Positions 5,581 to 10,968 of a DNA stretch of 10,968 bases are shown here, piece by piece. Origin of the DNA: Lentzea sp. (GTDB taxonomy: Bacteria; Actinomycetota; Actinomycetes; Mycobacteriales; Pseudonocardiaceae). The stretch lies in contig JASLAV010000417.1 of NCBI GenBank assembly GCA_030146905.1, positions 1-10,968 of the forward strand, read 5' to 3'. The position numbers and the translations under genes were made by a program. Below the pieces are notes generated by a model. It did no database searches, was not told the origin of the DNA, and saw only the letters and a program-made list of their open reading frames with translations. Positions within the stretch are counted from its first letter, which is position 1. Every line of letters starts with the position of its first letter.

Positions 5581-6864
5581 TCAGCCCTCCAGGTAGGTCG
5601 TCGGGATCGCGGGCTCGCCGCGCGAGAGCTTGAGGCCTTCCCACGGCACGCTGACGAGGGCCGCGCGCAGACGTTCGCGGCTCTCCTCCAGCGAGGGGAC
5701 CTCGTCGGTGATCCGCCCGGCACGCATCAAGGGGATCTGCACGAGCCTGTCATGCTCGCCGAGCTCCGGTTCGGCCGACGCCTGGAAGACGACCTCCTCC
5801 AGCGCCGTGCCGGTGTCCTTGTGGCGCCGCAACGCCTTCTTCCACCCACCGCGCGACTGCTTGGACGTGCTGCGCTTCTCGACGTGCCTGCCGTCGACCT
5901 CGACCAGCTTGTAGACCATGCCCGCGGTCGGCGCGCCGGACCCGGTCACGACGGACGTGCCGACGCCGTAGGCGTCCACCGGTTCCGCGCGCAGGGCGGC
6001 GATCGCGTACTCGTCGAGGTCGCTGGACACGACGATGCGGGTGCCGCGGGCCCCCAGCGAGTCGAGCTGGTCGCGCGCCTGCCTGGCCATCACGCCGAGG
6101 TCGCCGGAGTCGATCCTGATCGCGCCGAGTTCCGGGCCCGCGACGGCGACGGCCGTCTTGATGCCCTCGGTGATGTCGTAGGTGTCGACCAGCAACGTCG
6201 TGCCGACTCCCAGCGCCTCGACCTGGCTGCGGAACGCCTCTTCCTCGGTGTCGTGCAGCAACGTGAACGCGTGCGCGCACGTGCCGGCCGTCGGGATGCC
6301 GTGCCGGCGGCCCGCTTCGAGGTTGGACGTCGCGTGGAAGCCCGCCAGGTACGCCGCGCGGGCGCTCGCCACGGCGGCTTCCTCGTGCGTGCGGCGGGAG
6401 CCCATCTCGATCATGTGACGGCCGTTGGCCGCGGTCACCATGCGAGCGGCCGCGGACGCGATCGCGCTGTCGTGGTTGAGGATCGAGAGCGCGAGGGTCT
6501 CCAGCACGACGCCCTCCGCGAACGACGCGCGGACCGTCAGCACCGGCGAACCCGGGAAGTAGAGCTCACCCTCGGGGTAGCCGTCGACCTCCCCGGAGAA
6601 CCGGTAGCCCGCCAGCCATTCCAAAGTCGAATCGTCGACCACGGCGTTGCGGCGCAGCTGGTCGATCTCCTCCTCGCCGAAGCGGAAGTTCTCGATCGCT
6701 TCGAGCAGCCTGTTCACGCCGGCGACGACGCCGTAGCGGCGTCCGTCGGGCAGTCTGCGGGCGAAGACCTCGAACACGCACGGACGGTCACCAGCGCCGT
6801 CACGCAGCGCGGCCGCGAGCATGGTGAGCTCGTAGTGGTCTGTCAGCAACGCCGTCGAGTTCAT
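5581..6864 (-). CDS. pncB: Nicotinate phosphoribosyltransferase
   Basis: The 427-residue enzyme condenses nicotinate with PRPP to nicotinate mononucleotide, using ATP, in the Preiss-Handler route to NAD. It opens with [15 protein letters not shown] (6-20), typical of the family. The region GTCAHAF (195-200) carries His198, which aligns with the histidine phosphorylated during the ATP cycle. [10 protein letters not shown] (226-235), RIDSGDLG (250-257) and a VSSDLDEY segment (279-286) form the phosphoribosyl-binding barrel, and [10 protein letters not shown] (299-308) is the phosphate-binding loop. Length is normal for the actinobacterial form. ATG 6864 begins the conserved N-terminus; an in-frame GTG two codons upstream is possible. 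The ribosome site is weak (AGGG about 11 nt upstream). Directly followed by pncA, which makes its substrate; divergent from clpS. Confidence 0.95.
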   Translation of the reverse strand: MNSTALLTDHYELTMLAAALRDGAGDRPCVFEVFARRLPDGRRYGVVAGVNRLLEAIENFRFGEEEIDQLRRNAVVDDSTLEWLAGYRFSGEVDGYPEGELYFPGSPVLTVRASFAEGVVLETLALSILNHDSAIASAAARMVTAANGRHMIEMGSRRTHEEAAVASARAAYLAGFHATSNLEAGRRHGIPTAGTCAHAFTLLHDTEEEAFRSQVEALGVGTTLLVDTYDITEGIKTAVAVAGPELGAIRIDSGDLGVMARQARDQLDSLGARGTRIVVSSDLDEYAIAALRAEPVDAYGVGTSVVTGSGAPTAGMVYKLVEVDGRHVEKRSTSKQSRGGWKKALRRHKDTGTALEEVVFQASAEPELGEHDRLVQIPLMRAGRITDEVPSLEESRERLRAALVSVPWEGLKLSRGEPAIPTTYLEG

Positions 6865-6896
6865 GGTCACCAACCCTAAGCTCGCACCCGGTTTAC

Positions 6897-6906
6897 CCGC
6901 ATGCGG
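6897..6906. repeat. 10-bp perfect palindrome between pncB and clpS
   Basis: CCGCATGCGG is its own reverse complement and sits in the middle of the 79-bp divergent spacer (6865-6943), 38 nt upstream of clpS and 33 nt upstream of pncB. It could be an operator, but short palindromes occur by chance in high-GC DNA. No promoter elements were recognised in the spacer. Confidence 0.25.
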
Positions 6907-6943
6907 TCTCCGCCACTGCGGCGAACATGACACCATTGGCGGT

Positions 6944-7243
6944 ATGACCACGCCCGTCGAACAGGAACGGACGCAGCCGGAGGCCATCGGCGAGGAGATC
7001 GCCGCGGAGGACAGGCCTTGGCAGACCGTGGTCTGGAACGACCCGGTCAACCTCATGTCGTACGTGACGTACGTGTTCCAGAAGTTGTTCGGCTTCAGCA
7101 GGGACAAGGCGACCAAGCTGATGCTCGACGTGCACCACAAGGGCAAGGCGATCGTGACATCGGGCACCAAGGACAAGGTGGAGGCCGACGTGGCGAAGCT
7201 CCACGCGGCAGGGCTCTGGGCGACCATGCAGCGGGCCTCGTGA
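6944..7243 (+). CDS. clpS: ATP-dependent Clp protease adaptor ClpS
   Basis: The 99-residue adaptor binds proteins with destabilising N-terminal residues and hands them to a Clp ATPase (ClpC1 in actinobacteria) for ClpP degradation. A flexible acidic N-terminus (1-24) is followed by the ClpS core: [16 protein letters not shown] (26-41), with Asn32-Asp33 for binding the substrate's alpha-amino group, and a [15 protein letters not shown] helix and strand (57-71) with the histidine of the N-degron pocket at 64-65. Length is typical. ATG 6944 has only a weak GGCGG upstream. The next gene overlaps its stop (GTGA at 7240-7243), so the downstream DUF2017 protein is coupled to it. Confidence 0.95.
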   Translation: MTTPVEQERTQPEAIGEEIAAEDRPWQTVVWNDPVNLMSYVTYVFQKLFGFSRDKATKLMLDVHHKGKAIVTSGTKDKVEADVAKLHAAGLWATMQRAS

Positions 7244-7797
7244 AACGGTGGATCCGAGACGGTGACGTCGTCGTCGGCCGGCTGGACCAGCAGGAGGCCG
7301 CGGTCGTGCGCGGTCTGGTCAGCCAGATCCAGGACATGCTGCTGGCCAGGGCCGAGGAGTCGCCGCAGGACGAGCTCGCGGAGCTGACGGGCATCAGAAC
7401 GGGCTCGTCGGAGGCTCCCGACGACCCGATCCTGGGCAGGCTGCTCCCCGACTTCCACCGGCTGGACGACGACGCGCCCGACCCCGACGAGGTCAACTCC
7501 GCCGGGGCGTTGCGCTCGCTGCACGAGCCGGAGCTGCTCGACCACAAGACCGGCGCGGCCGAGACGGTGCTGAAGACGTGCTCACCCGACGGCGGCGAGA
7601 TCCGGCTGACGATCGGCGAGGCCGAGGCCTGGCTCTCGTCGTTGAACGACGTGCGTCTGGCACTCGGGACCGCGCTGGACGTGACCGAGGACATGCCGGA
7701 CGAGCTGCCGCCGGAGGACCCGCGCTCGCCGCACCTCGGCGTCTACCACTGGCTCACCTGGGTGCAGGACACCCTGGTCGAGGCGATGATGCCGTGA
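7240..7797 (+). CDS. DUF2017 family protein
   Basis: The 185-residue soluble protein is acidic, with a proline/aspartate-rich middle (about 60-87) and predicted helices at both ends. No catalytic motif was seen. It matches the DUF2017 family, an actinobacterial protein usually found directly after clpS, as here, where its GTG start overlaps the clpS stop by 4 bases. That conserved pairing suggests a job connected with ClpS or Clp-dependent proteolysis, but none is established to my knowledge. Its own stop is overlapped by the next start (GTGA at 7794-7797), so three genes run without a gap. The ribosome site is absent, in keeping with translational coupling. Confidence 0.88.
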   Translation: MKRWIRDGDVVVGRLDQQEAAVVRGLVSQIQDMLLARAEESPQDELAELTGIRTGSSEAPDDPILGRLLPDFHRLDDDAPDPDEVNSAGALRSLHEPELLDHKTGAAETVLKTCSPDGGEIRLTIGEAEAWLSSLNDVRLALGTALDVTEDMPDELPPEDPRSPHLGVYHWLTWVQDTLVEAMMP

Positions 7798-8705
7798 TCC
7801 CCGGCGTTCTCGTCGGTCACCACCACCGCGTCGAACCGGGCTGGGCCACGGGCACGACCGTGGTGCTGGTGCCCGAAGGCGCCGTCGGTGCGGTCGACGG
7901 GCGCGGCGGTGCGCCCGGCACTCGTGAGACCGACCTGCTGGACCCGGCGAACCTGGTCCAGGAGGTGCACGCGATCTGCCTCTCCGGCGGGTCCGCGTAC
8001 GGGCTCGCGGCGGCCGACGGCGTGATGCGGTGGCTGTCGGAACGCTCGATCGGCTTCCGGGTGGGCGCCCAGCCGCACCACGTCGTGCCGATCGTGCCGG
8101 GAGCCGTGATCTTCGACCTGCCGATGTCGGAGTGGGGCAACCGGCCGGACGCGTCGTTCGGGTACGCGGCCTGCGAGGCGGCCTCCGCGGAGTTCGCGCT
8201 GGGCTGTGTCGGCGCGGGTGCCGGCGCGCGGGTCGGGTCGTTGAAGGGCGGCGTCGGCGTCGCCTCGACGACGGTCGGAGCCCACCGGGTCGGCGCGCTG
8301 GCCGTGGTGAACGCGGCGGGCGAGGTCGTCGACCGCGCTTCCGGTCTGCCGTGGCTGCCGTCGCTGGGCGTGTCCGCTGTCGCGTTGCCCGAACGCAAAC
8401 CCGACGGCCTCAACACCACGATCGGCGTGGTCGCGGTGGACGCCGAGCTGTCCAAAGCGGAGTGCCAGCGGCTCGCGATGGCCGCGCAGGACGGCCTGGC
8501 CCGCGCGGTCCGGCCCGCGCACTCGATGTTCGACGGCGACACGGTGTTCGCGCTGGCCACCGGAGCCGTGCCGCTGGCGGAGCCGCGCGTGTTCGCGCTG
8601 GACGCGCTGTGCGCCGCCGCGGCCGACGTGTTCGCAGGGGCGGTGGTGTCCGGAGCGCGCGAGGCGACATCGCTGAACGGTGTGACTGCATTCCGCGACC
8701 TCTGA
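7794..8705 (+). CDS. P1 family (S58, DmpA-like) self-cleaving peptidase
   Basis: The 303-residue protein belongs to the P1/S58 peptidases (DmpA, beta-peptidyl aminopeptidase), N-terminal-nucleophile-type enzymes that cut themselves into two chains. Visible family motifs are LSGGSAYGLAAADGV (63-77), GSLKGGVG (148-155), LNTTIGVVAVDA (206-217) and HSMFDGDTVFALATG (243-257). By family rule the precursor splits between Asn207 and Thr208, and Thr208 becomes the nucleophile at the new N-terminus. There is no signal peptide, so it acts in the cytoplasm. Known members release N-terminal amino acids, including D- and beta-residues; the substrate here is unknown. The GTG start at 7794 overlaps the DUF2017 stop; starting there gives the usual family N-terminus (IPGVLVGH). 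Co-location with clpS hints at peptide turnover, which is inference only. Confidence 0.92.
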   Translation: MIPGVLVGHHHRVEPGWATGTTVVLVPEGAVGAVDGRGGAPGTRETDLLDPANLVQEVHAICLSGGSAYGLAAADGVMRWLSERSIGFRVGAQPHHVVPIVPGAVIFDLPMSEWGNRPDASFGYAACEAASAEFALGCVGAGAGARVGSLKGGVGVASTTVGAHRVGALAVVNAAGEVVDRASGLPWLPSLGVSAVALPERKPDGLNTTIGVVAVDAELSKAECQRLAMAAQDGLARAVRPAHSMFDGDTVFALATGAVPLAEPRVFALDALCAAAADVFAGAVVSGAREATSLNGVTAFRDL

Positions 8706-8722
8706 GTGGGTAACCCCCTCGC

Positions 8723-9022
8723 ATGGCGGATGTCATCGATCAGGCAGCAGGTGTCGTGTCCGAGCTCGTCCCACCCGGCGTGGCCCGGCGTGAGGTCCCC
8801 GGCAGGGAGCTGGCGGTGGTCGCGCCCGCGGGGCTGTTCGCCGCGTCGTTCCTCGTGCCACCGGCGGTGGGGAAGGTGCTGATGAAGCTGGGCGTCGCCA
8901 CCACGCCGTTCGCGGCATGGGCGGAGCTGACCGCGTGGCGCGGGCTCGACCAGGCACAACGGCGGCGCGGGGTGGCGTTGCTGGCCCTCTACCTCGTGGT
9001 GGTGCTCAGCAGGCGTCGATGA
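8723..9022 (+). CDS. Small membrane protein, unknown function
   Basis: A 99-residue protein I do not recognise. It has a polar N-terminus (1-27), a hydrophobic stretch (about 29-51), an amphipathic middle and a second hydrophobic stretch at the end (about 83-95, closing with SRRR). Two membrane passes with both ends inside are plausible. The ATG at 8723 has no Shine-Dalgarno; a GGGTAACCC palindrome lies just upstream (8708-8716). It starts 17 nt after the peptidase stop, and could be read from that transcript. Its last 17 bases overlap the convergent SRPBCC gene. Codon usage (G/C at third positions) supports a real gene. Confidence 0.6.
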   Translation: MADVIDQAAGVVSELVPPGVARREVPGRELAVVAPAGLFAASFLVPPAVGKVLMKLGVATTPFAAWAELTAWRGLDQAQRRRGVALLALYLVVVLSRRR

Positions 9023-9425
9023 ACGCCTTGAAGTTGCGGACGTTGCGTTCGACCTGCTCGCGCAGCGACTTCTCCAGCACCCTGCGACCGAGCTCGAGCA
9101 GCCCGGACAGCTCGAACTCGTTGTCGCACACCAGCAGCGTGTGCTCGTCGTCGACCACCGAGTACCGGTTGGTGATCGTGTGCACCATGCCGGTGGTCCG
9201 GTAGCGGGAGACCCGTTCGTCGGCGGTCGCCGACAGGACGGTCTCCTCCAGCGTGAACCTGCGGTACTTCAGCGTGGCCGTCGAGCCGGCCGCGCCGGGA
9301 GTGCCGTCATGCGAGGTGATGCTGACGAGGTCCGGCTGCCAGTGGCGCAGGTGGCCGGGGTCGGACGTGAGCGCCCGCACCTGGTCGATGGGCTTGTCGA
9401 GGACGACCTGCTCGGTGAACCTCAT
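9006..9425 (-). CDS. SRPBCC (START-like) family protein
   Basis: This 139-residue protein has the START/polyketide-cyclase layout: a first strand (MRFTEQVVLDKPIDQV), an early helix with the HLRHWQPDL stretch (about 25-33) typical of SRPBCC proteins, a central run of beta strands, and a long C-terminal amphipathic helix (about 108-137) rich in Arg/Glu that closes the hydrophobic cavity. Such proteins bind small hydrophobic ligands or serve as cyclases; no catalytic residues are evident. It has no signal peptide. The ATG at 9425 overlaps the stop of the upstream SRPBCC gene (ATGA), so it is the last gene of the arsR operon. The ligand is unknown. Confidence 0.85.
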   Translation of the reverse strand: MRFTEQVVLDKPIDQVRALTSDPGHLRHWQPDLVSITSHDGTPGAAGSTATLKYRRFTLEETVLSATADERVSRYRTTGMVHTITNRYSVVDDEHTLLVCDNEFELSGLLELGRRVLEKSLREQVERNVRNFKAFIDAC

Positions 9426-9943
9426 CCGAGCACCTCCGCCCACGCGTCGCTGATCTGCTGGGCCCGCACACCCGCCGCGACCAGGTCCTCCTGGGACGCG
9501 GCGGCGATCCAGTCCTTCGCGGCGCCGTCCGGCAGGTCGCCGGAGAGGAACCGCCCGAGCGCGTCGAGGCCCATCTCCCACCCCGCTCCGAGGCCCCACA
9601 TGGTGGGCGAGGCGTTCGTGATGAGCTCACCCGGCACGGGGGAGTGCGACAGCGTCAGCACCGTGGAGTCGCCGTCGGCTTCGAGCCGGACGACCACCTC
9701 CGTGACGCCGCCGCCCATCTCCCAGGTCAGGCCGATCTGGCTGGGCCTGTCGCAGCGGACGACCTGGCCGCCCGCGTTGCCCTCCAGCTGGTAGCGGCCA
9801 CCGGGCCGCAGGTCGCCGCTGATCGGCAGGAACCACCTGACCAGGCGTTCCGGGGTCGTGATGGCGTCCCAGACGTCCTCGCGATCGGCCTTGTAGTGCC
9901 GCCGGACCACGAGCTTCCGGTCCTCATAGCTGCGTTCCACCAT
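9422..9943 (-). CDS. SRPBCC/AHSA1-type domain protein
   Basis: The 173-residue protein has an AHSA1-like SRPBCC domain in residues about 12-135. The family markers are the ITTPERLVRWF segment (28-38), the GDLRPGGRYQL turn (43-53) and a tryptophan-rich helix (WGLGAGWEMGLDALGRFL, about 116-133). The remaining 40 residues (136-173) form an alanine-rich helical tail not seen in the minimal domain. It is cytoplasmic. The start at 9943 lies inside the 3' end of the arsR gene (20-bp overlap) and its stop overlaps the next gene, so all three are one operon. ArsR plus AHSA1-domain pairs recur in actinobacteria. The ligand and reaction, if any, are unknown. Confidence 0.88.
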   Translation of the reverse strand: MVERSYEDRKLVVRRHYKADREDVWDAITTPERLVRWFLPISGDLRPGGRYQLEGNAGGQVVRCDRPSQIGLTWEMGGGVTEVVVRLEADGDSTVLTLSHSPVPGELITNASPTMWGLGAGWEMGLDALGRFLSGDLPDGAAKDWIAAASQEDLVAAGVRAQQISDAWAEVLG

Positions 9944-10280
9944 CGTCTGCCTCCAGCCTGCGCTGTCGTCTGCCGCGCGCCAGCTCGGTCGCGAGCGCGT
10001 CGAGGTGCGGTTCCCAGAACCGCCGGAAGTGGTCGAGCCACGCGTCGACCTCGCGCAGCGGATCGGGCGCCACCGCGTAGACCCGGCGCGTGCCCTCGGG
10101 TCTGACCTGCACGAACCCGTTCGAGCGCAACACCTTCAGGTGCTGCGACACGGCGGACTGGGTGATCCCGAACTCGGCCTGGACCGCGGCACCGACGTCC
10201 CCGGCCGTCCGCTCGCCACTCGCGAGGAGCTCCAGGATCCGCCTGCGCACCGGGTCGCCGAGTACGTCGAATGCGTGCAC
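9924..10280 (-). CDS. ArsR-type winged-helix transcriptional regulator
   Basis: The 118-residue protein is an ArsR/SmtB-fold DNA-binding regulator. LGDPVRRRILELLASGERTA (6-25) leads to the helix-turn-helix FGITQSAVSQHLKVLRSNGFV (38-58) and the wing RPEGTRRVYAV (60-70). It has no cysteine, so the ELCVCD-type metal site is missing and it is unlikely to sense metals as classic ArsR does. The C-terminal helix is basic and long (about 73-110). It heads an operon with two SRPBCC proteins, which suggests the regulator responds to a ligand connected with them or simply represses its own operon. GTG 10280 is chosen because the conserved domain starts there; no Shine-Dalgarno is seen, and a TATATT box 25-30 bp upstream suggests a very short leader. 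Confidence 0.88.
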   Translation of the reverse strand: MHAFDVLGDPVRRRILELLASGERTAGDVGAAVQAEFGITQSAVSQHLKVLRSNGFVQVRPEGTRRVYAVAPDPLREVDAWLDHFRRFWEPHLDALATELARGRRQRRLEADDGGTQL

Positions 10281-10282
10281 GG

Positions 10283-10310
10283 CGCCACTGTAGTAGCCGC
10301 CACTAATATA
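10283..10310 (-). promoter_or_regulatory. Candidate arsR promoter/operator: TATATT box with direct repeat
   Basis: On the minus strand TATATT (10310-10305) is a good -10 hexamer and stands out in this GC-rich DNA, but no matching -35 is seen. The heptamer CGCCACT (plus-strand reading) occurs at 10283-10289 and 10298-10304, a 15-bp repeat that would overlap the start of transcription. This fits self-repression by the ArsR protein, though the repeat is direct rather than inverted. Confidence 0.4.
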
Positions 10311-10337
10311 AGCCAGAGCTGCAACAAGGAGGGTGAC

Positions 10338-10379
10338 GTGGGTATCTCGCATACCGAGACAACTCTCATCAGCCCGTAG
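10338..10379 (+). CDS. Possible 13-residue leader peptide upstream of mec
   Basis: A GTG at 10338 lies 5 nt after AAGGAGG (10326-10332), a perfect Shine-Dalgarno at ideal distance, stronger than any site before mec itself. It opens a frame of 13 codons (MGISHTETTLISP) ending in TAG at 10377-10379, 10 nt before the mec start. Overlapping, mutually exclusive 5-bp hairpins (GGTAT/ATACC and TCTCG/CGAGA) lie inside it at 10341-10358. It has no cysteine codons, so it is not an obvious cysteine attenuator. It could couple translation into mec or act as a regulatory leader. The same ribosome site cannot easily serve the in-frame mec GTG at 10333, which directly abuts it. Confidence 0.5.
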   Translation: MGISHTETTLISP

Positions 10380-10389
10380 GATTGAGCGC

Positions 10390-10800
10390 GTGCTGGTGAT
10401 TCGCCGTGACCTGGTGGACGCGATGGTGGCCCACGCGCGCCGCGACCATCCCGACGAGGCGTGCGGGGTGATCGCCGGGCCGTACGGGTCCGACCGTCCC
10501 GAACGCTTCATCGAGATGGAGAACGCGGAGCGGTCGCCCACGTTCTACCGGTTCGACGCCGCCGAGCAGCTCAAGGTGTGGCGCGAGATGGACGCGAACG
10601 ACGAGGTGCCGGTGGTCGTCTACCACTCGCACACCGCGACGGAGGCGTACCCGTCCCGCACCGACATCTCGTTCGCGGGCGAGCCGGAGGCCCACTACGT
10701 GCTGGTCTCGACGCGTGACCCGAACGAGCACGAGCTGCGGTCGTACCGCATCGTCGACGGTGTCGTGACCGAGGAACCGGTCAAGATCATCGAATCCTGA
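10390..10800 (+). CDS. mec: Mec, M67-family (JAMM) zinc metalloprotease acting on CysO
   Basis: The 136-residue protein matches M. tuberculosis Mec (Rv1334) closely throughout (VAHARRDHPDEACGV, AERSPTFYR, LRSYRIVDG). In that system the enzyme removes newly made cysteine from the C-terminus of the CysO carrier. The JAMM site is complete: Glu23 and HSHTATEAYPSRTD with His79, His81, Ser89 and Asp92 (HxHx10D). It is cytoplasmic. GTG 10390 is chosen since conserved sequence begins with LVIR; it lies 10 nt after the possible leader-peptide stop and has only a weak AGGA site, so coupling is likely. An extended start at GTG 10333 would add 19 residues but abuts its ribosome site. cysO follows after 28 nt. 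Confidence 0.94.
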   Translation: MLVIRRDLVDAMVAHARRDHPDEACGVIAGPYGSDRPERFIEMENAERSPTFYRFDAAEQLKVWREMDANDEVPVVVYHSHTATEAYPSRTDISFAGEPEAHYVLVSTRDPNEHELRSYRIVDGVVTEEPVKIIES

Positions 10801-10828
10801 GTTACGTTTCTGCGGAGGTAGAACCATC

Positions 10829-10968
10829 ATGGCCGTCACCGTGTCGATCCCGACCATCCTGCGCACCCACACCGGGGGCGAGAAGTCGGTGTCCGCCACC
10901 GGCACGACGCTCGCCGAGGTCATCGACGACCTGGAGAACAACCACGGCGGCCTCAAGGCCCGCCTGGT
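10829..10968 (+). CDS. cysO: CysO sulfur-carrier protein (partial, C-terminus beyond window)
   Basis: The first 46 codons are present and encode a ThiS/MoaD-like ubiquitin fold very close to M. tuberculosis CysO (Rv1335): VTVSIPTILRTHTGGEKSV, then a helix with LAEVIDDLENN. CysO carries sulfur as a thiocarboxylate on its C-terminal Gly-Gly, which is passed to O-phosphoserine by CysM to give cysteine; Mec then frees the amino acid. The diglycine end is outside the window and could not be checked. The ATG at 10829 has GGAGG 10 nt upstream and follows mec by 28 nt, as in the mycobacterial mec-cysO-cysM operon, so cysM is expected next. Confidence 0.93.
   Translation, partial: MAVTVSIPTILRTHTGGEKSVSATGTTLAEVIDDLENNHGGLKARL

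Noticed and set aside
10333..10389. Extended mec start at GTG 10333
   Set aside because: The Shine-Dalgarno directly abuts this GTG with no spacer, and the added residues do not resemble known Mec proteins.

Overview
The window is high-GC DNA with frequent GTG starts, 1-4 bp gene overlaps and few recognisable -35/-10 promoters. The gene content (ClpS followed by a DUF2017 protein, a Mycobacterium-like mec-cysO pair, LAXTG-type anchor peptide) points to a mycelial actinomycete. Pseudonocardiaceae (Lentzea/Saccharothrix-like) is my best guess, from general impression rather than a search.

Left part (1-5043): a surface-protein locus. On the minus strand are a small exosortase-family membrane transpeptidase (Cys80, Arg125, His146) and, overlapping its stop by a GTGA junction, a membrane-bound processive-type family 2 glycosyltransferase that runs off the left edge. 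Divergently, on the plus strand, come: a secreted protein with a C-terminal tripartite sorting tail (PIP motif, membrane helix, RRR), which resembles the choice-of-anchor P family; a 67-residue mini-protein that is little more than an LAVTG sorting signal; a very strong 13-bp hairpin; a non-hydrolysing UDP-GlcNAc 2-epimerase (wecB); and a second secreted protein whose C-terminal part resembles that of the first but which has no anchor. I infer a Gram-positive exosortase system linked to a glycan: the exosortase would process the sorting tail, and the epimerase and glycosyltransferase would make or attach a ManNAc-type glycan.

Middle part (5040-9022): housekeeping. The minus-strand pair pncB-pncA (1 nt apart) recycles nicotinamide to nicotinate mononucleotide for NAD synthesis. 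Divergent from it is a tightly overlapping plus-strand run, clpS, DUF2017 and a P1/S58-family peptidase, followed by a small two-helix membrane protein.

Right part (9006-10968): a minus-strand operon of an ArsR-type repressor and two SRPBCC-fold proteins, all overlapping. Divergent from it is mec (JAMM metalloprotease) and the start of cysO (sulfur carrier), the cysteine-synthesis module known from Mycobacterium tuberculosis. A 13-codon open frame with a perfect Shine-Dalgarno lies just before mec and may be a leader peptide.

The points most worth following up are the exosortase locus, the orphan LAVTG mini-protein, the paired inverted repeats in the divergent exosortase/substrate intergenic region, and the mec leader frame. 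No tRNA, rRNA, CRISPR, insertion sequence or phage element was seen.
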